64,000 nt of DNA from the NCBI RefSeq assembly GCF_000967725.1, contig NZ_JXYE01000002.1, positions 1,364,001 through 1,428,000 on the forward strand, written 5' to 3'. The translations under genes were made by a program, and so were the position numbers. Positions within the stretch are counted from its first letter, which is position 1; every line of letters begins with the position of its first letter. Shown piece after piece: positions 61,929 to 64,000 of the stretch. This DNA comes from Loktanella sp. S4079. GTDB lineage: Bacteria; Pseudomonadota; Alphaproteobacteria; Rhodobacterales; Rhodobacteraceae. The notes beneath the pieces were generated by a model. It was not told the DNA's origin. It saw only the letters and a program-made list of their open reading frames with translations, and ran no database searches.

Positions 61929-62768
61929 ATGGATCAAAACGAAACATATCATTATCACGTCATGCGGCGGGCAATCGACGCCATAGACGCGGCCGCAGAC
62001 AACCAAGTCAGCCTTGGTGATTTGGCCGAACAGATGCAAATGAGCCCAGCCCATTTTCAGCGAACATTTTCACAGTGGGTCGGGGTGTCGCCAAAACGGT
62101 ATCAGCAATACCTCACACTTGGGCACGCCAAGTCGCTGTTGCGCGACCGTTTCACCACACTCGAAACCGCACAATCCGTGGGTCTATCAGGAAGCGGTCG
62201 GTTGCATGACCTATTCATCCGATGGGAGGCCATGACACCGGGCGACTATGCAAATGATGGTGAACCGCTGACAATTCACTGGGGCTGGTTCCCAAGCGCA
62301 TTTGGCCCTGCCCTCGTCATGGGCACAACGCGCGGGATATGTGGCATCGCTTTTGCCGCAGAAACCGGCGAAGAGGCGGCCATGATCGACATGACAAATA
62401 GATGGCCCAAGGCGCAGTTTGTCGAGGCACCGGGCGTGATCGCGCATTGGGCGATGGCTGCGCTGGGCCAAAAGGGGGCAACGCAACTGCACCTGATGGG
62501 CGCGCCCTTTCAGATCAAAGTATGGGAAGCCCTATTGCGAATACCAACAGGGCACGTGACGACCTATTCCGAAATCGCGCAATCCATCGGCAGCCCCAAA
62601 GCTGTACGTGCCGTCGGCACAGCTGTCGGTCGGAATCCAATTAGCCTGCTCATCCCGTGCCACCGCGCATTACGCAAATCTGGTGCGCTTGGGGGCTATC
62701 ATTGGGGGCTGCCGGTCAAGCGCGCGATTCTCGCGTGGGAATCCGCGCGTGCCGACGCGGCCCCTTAA
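61929..62768 (+). CDS. AraC domain fused to O6-methylguanine-DNA methyltransferase (Ada-like)
   Basis: 279 aa. The AraC helix-turn-helix (about 12-105, VSLGDLAEQMQMSPAHFQRT and LETAQSVGLSGSGRLHDLF) is followed by an alkyltransferase domain with the active-site PCHR in ISLLIPCHRALRKSGALGGY. The N-terminal methylphosphotriester (Cys4) domain of full Ada is absent, so it is a short Ada2-like form. It is divergent from nth, making a small base-repair pair. Its 3' end has no clear terminator. Confidence 0.9.
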   Translation: MDQNETYHYHVMRRAIDAIDAAADNQVSLGDLAEQMQMSPAHFQRTFSQWVGVSPKRYQQYLTLGHAKSLLRDRFTTLETAQSVGLSGSGRLHDLFIRWEAMTPGDYANDGEPLTIHWGWFPSAFGPALVMGTTRGICGIAFAAETGEEAAMIDMTNRWPKAQFVEAPGVIAHWAMAALGQKGATQLHLMGAPFQIKVWEALLRIPTGHVTTYSEIAQSIGSPKAVRAVGTAVGRNPISLLIPCHRALRKSGALGGYHWGLPVKRAILAWESARADAAP

Positions 62769-62885
62769 TTTTAGGCGGAACCATTCCTATGACGAATGCG
62801 TTATTGGATAACAGTGGCTTTCAGATCATAAGCTGCAGTATCCATAACGCGCATTTTGCGCACCCATATCGAATGGAACGAAAAC

Positions 62886-63545
62886 ATGAAATTTTCAAAA
62901 TTCCCTCTTGTTGCGGCGGCTGCGTCGCTCACTCTTGTAGCCGCATGTGAACCTGGTGGTCCGAACGATTATCAAAAGACGCAACAAGGTGCCTTGATCG
63001 GTGCCCTTGGTGGGGCGGCAGTCGGCGCCCTGACAAACAACGACGGCTCTGTCCGTGAACGGAACCAAGCCGCTCTGATCGGTGCTGCATTGGGCGCAGG
63101 CGCTGGCGCAGCCATTGGGAACAACCTCGACAAGCAGGCCGAAGAACTGCGTCGTCAATTGCGTAGCGATGTAGGCGTGTCTAACAACGGCACTGATCTA
63201 CGTGTCGTGTTGTCACAAGACCTGCTGTTCGCAACCGATAGCACCGCAGTTTCTGGCGTTTCACAAAACGAACTGCTGATCGTGGCGCGGTCGTTGAACA
63301 ACTACCCGAACACCACCGTGAACGTCGTCGGTCACACCGACAACACCGGCGAAGCAAGCTACAACTTTGACCTGTCGCAGCGTCGCGCACAGGCGGTGGC
63401 TTCCGTATTGCGCAGCGGTGGGGTTGCCCCATCTCGTATCCGCGCAATTGGTGCCGGTGAGAACCAACCTATCGCGTCCAACCTGAATGCTGCGGGTCGC
63501 GCGCAGAACCGCCGCGTAGAAATTATCATCACGCCAAACGGTTAA
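62886..63545 (+). CDS. OmpA-family outer-membrane lipoprotein with glycine zipper
   Basis: 219 aa. The signal ends at a lipobox (LVAAC, Cys near 21). A glycine zipper (about 35-75, GALIGALGGAAVGAL and AALIGAALGAGAGAAIGNNL) is followed by an OmpA/MotB peptidoglycan-binding domain (about 105-215) with NVVGHTDNTGEASYNFDLS and RAQAVASVLR. It is similar in layout to E. coli YiaD and tethers the outer membrane to the wall. GGAACGAAAAC precedes ATG 62886. A strong terminator follows. Confidence 0.9.
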   Translation: MKFSKFPLVAAAASLTLVAACEPGGPNDYQKTQQGALIGALGGAAVGALTNNDGSVRERNQAALIGAALGAGAGAAIGNNLDKQAEELRRQLRSDVGVSNNGTDLRVVLSQDLLFATDSTAVSGVSQNELLIVARSLNNYPNTTVNVVGHTDNTGEASYNFDLSQRRAQAVASVLRSGGVAPSRIRAIGAGENQPIASNLNAAGRAQNRRVEIIITPNG

Positions 63546-63570
63546 CCTATCCATCTCAGGACGATGTGAG

Positions 63571-63599
63571 AGGGGGCTGCGATATCGCGGCCCCTTTTT
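63571..63599 (+). terminator. Intrinsic terminator after the OmpA-family gene
   Basis: Hairpin GGGGCTGCGAT / ATCGCGGCCCC (one U-G pair) followed by TTTTTC, 25 bp after the stop. Confidence 0.9.
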
Positions 63600-63619
63600 C
63601 GTTGTGATGGGCGTGGGCC

Positions 63620-63636
63620 GGTCATATAAATTGACC
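63620..63636. promoter_or_regulatory. Inverted repeat upstream of the FadR-type gene
   Basis: GGTCA-TATAAAT-TGACC has 5-bp perfect arms and a TATAAA centre that could be a -10 box. It lies 20 bp before the regulator start. This is the usual site of autoregulation for FadR/PdhR-type proteins, whose operators contain GGT/ACC half-sites. Binding is inferred. Confidence 0.4.
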
Positions 63637-63656
63637 AATCTAACGGAATGATCGCA

Positions 63657-64000
63657 ATGCCCTTTGAACCAGTTCAACAAGAAAAGCTATCGCATGGCGT
63701 AATCCGCCAGATCGAAGGGCTTATCCTACGTGGCATTTTGCGCCCCGGCGAACGGCTCCCGTCTGAACGCGAGCTAAGCGAACGGATGGGCGTTTCTCGT
63801 CCTTCGCTGCGCGAGGCGCTCGCTGATCTCCAAACGCGCGGCTTACTCAGCTCTCGGGCGGGTGCTGGGGTCTTTGTCGCTGACGTTTTGGGGTCAGCAT
63901 TTGCCCCCGCGCTGATCACCCTATTTGCGACACATGACGAAGCGGTCTTTGACTACATTGCCTTTCGTCGTGACATGGAGGGGCTGGCCGCAGAACGCGC
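63657..64000 (+). CDS. FadR-subfamily GntR regulator, partial (runs off right edge)
   Basis: The first ~114 residues are visible. The GntR winged helix (about 10-75) reads LRPGERLPSERELSERMGVS then RPSLREALADLQTRGLL. The beginning of the all-helical FadR-type C-terminal domain (YIAFRRDMEGLAAERA) follows. PdhR/GlcC/LldR-like regulators share this layout. The target genes are off the window. Start ATG 63657. Confidence 0.85.
   Translation, partial: MPFEPVQQEKLSHGVIRQIEGLILRGILRPGERLPSERELSERMGVSRPSLREALADLQTRGLLSSRAGAGVFVADVLGSAFAPALITLFATHDEAVFDYIAFRRDMEGLAAER

Noticed and set aside
61836..62054. Upstream extension of nth
   Set aside because: It overlaps the divergent Ada-like gene and has no endonuclease III likeness.

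Overview
The window looks like chromosomal DNA of a marine alphaproteobacterium of the Rhodobacteraceae (Roseobacter group, Loktanella/Yoonia/Octadecabacter-like). This is inferred from the gene content and protein character, not from a search: a taurine cluster of the tauABC-tpa-tauR-xsc-tauE-pta-ackA type, a TrcR (DUF1013) regulator, a membrane-anchored c-type cytochrome, type II lumazine synthase under an FMN riboswitch, and moderate GC. Coding density is high, many genes overlap by ATGA, and almost all of the window is core-type sequence.

Layout. 1-1.5 kb: 5' two thirds of a copper P-type ATPase gene (leftward, cut by the window edge) with a CueR-type promoter. 1.6-12.9 kb: a complete taurine catabolic locus. 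tauABC (leftward) imports taurine; tpa makes sulfoacetaldehyde; TauR regulates; xsc yields acetyl phosphate and sulfite; tauE exports sulfite; pta and ackA turn acetyl phosphate into acetyl-CoA or acetate plus ATP. 13.0-15.8 kb: a partial sugar-acid set (KDPGal aldolase, SMP-30 lactonase, aldose epimerase) and convergent uraH. 16-24.9 kb: tRNA-Met, a GlcD-type oxidase, haem genes hemC, hemE and hemF, a LysE exporter, an SDR protein lacking its catalytic lysine, rsmC and clpS. 25.2-26.7 kb: a D,D-carboxypeptidase with a SPOR tail. 26.9-27.6 kb: a small scar with an IS66-like remnant and an unknown 151-aa gene. 27.7-33.8 kb: yejABEF-type peptide importer, whose ATPase carries an unusual hydrophobic insertion.

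33.9-51.1 kb: housekeeping and mixed genes (cytochrome c, pheA, nudC, a cyclic-nucleotide phosphodiesterase, SRP RNA, rsgA, an overlapping phosphatase/ankyrin pair, dnaX-ybaB-recR, LysR, a methyltransferase, trcR, RNase T2, an alpha/beta hydrolase and a succinate-semialdehyde-type dehydrogenase). 51.4-52.7 kb: tRNA-Ser(GCT) followed by a degenerate duplication of its 3' end and downstream flank, then ribH with its FMN riboswitch. 52.7-59.9 kb: an iron-siderophore uptake locus (ABC importer, TonB-dependent receptor, AraC regulator) without visible siderophore synthesis genes. 60.2-64 kb: a PfkB sugar/adenosine kinase, nth, an Ada-like methyltransferase, an OmpA-family lipoprotein and the start of a FadR-type regulator.

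No CRISPR array, prophage or defence island is visible. The most unusual items are the membrane-like insertion inside the first ATPase domain of the YejF homologue, a VCBS/cadherin-like segment in the taurine permease, paired perfect AT-rich palindromes at two unlinked intergenic sites, and the tRNA-Ser-linked duplication. I found no clearly new multi-gene system.
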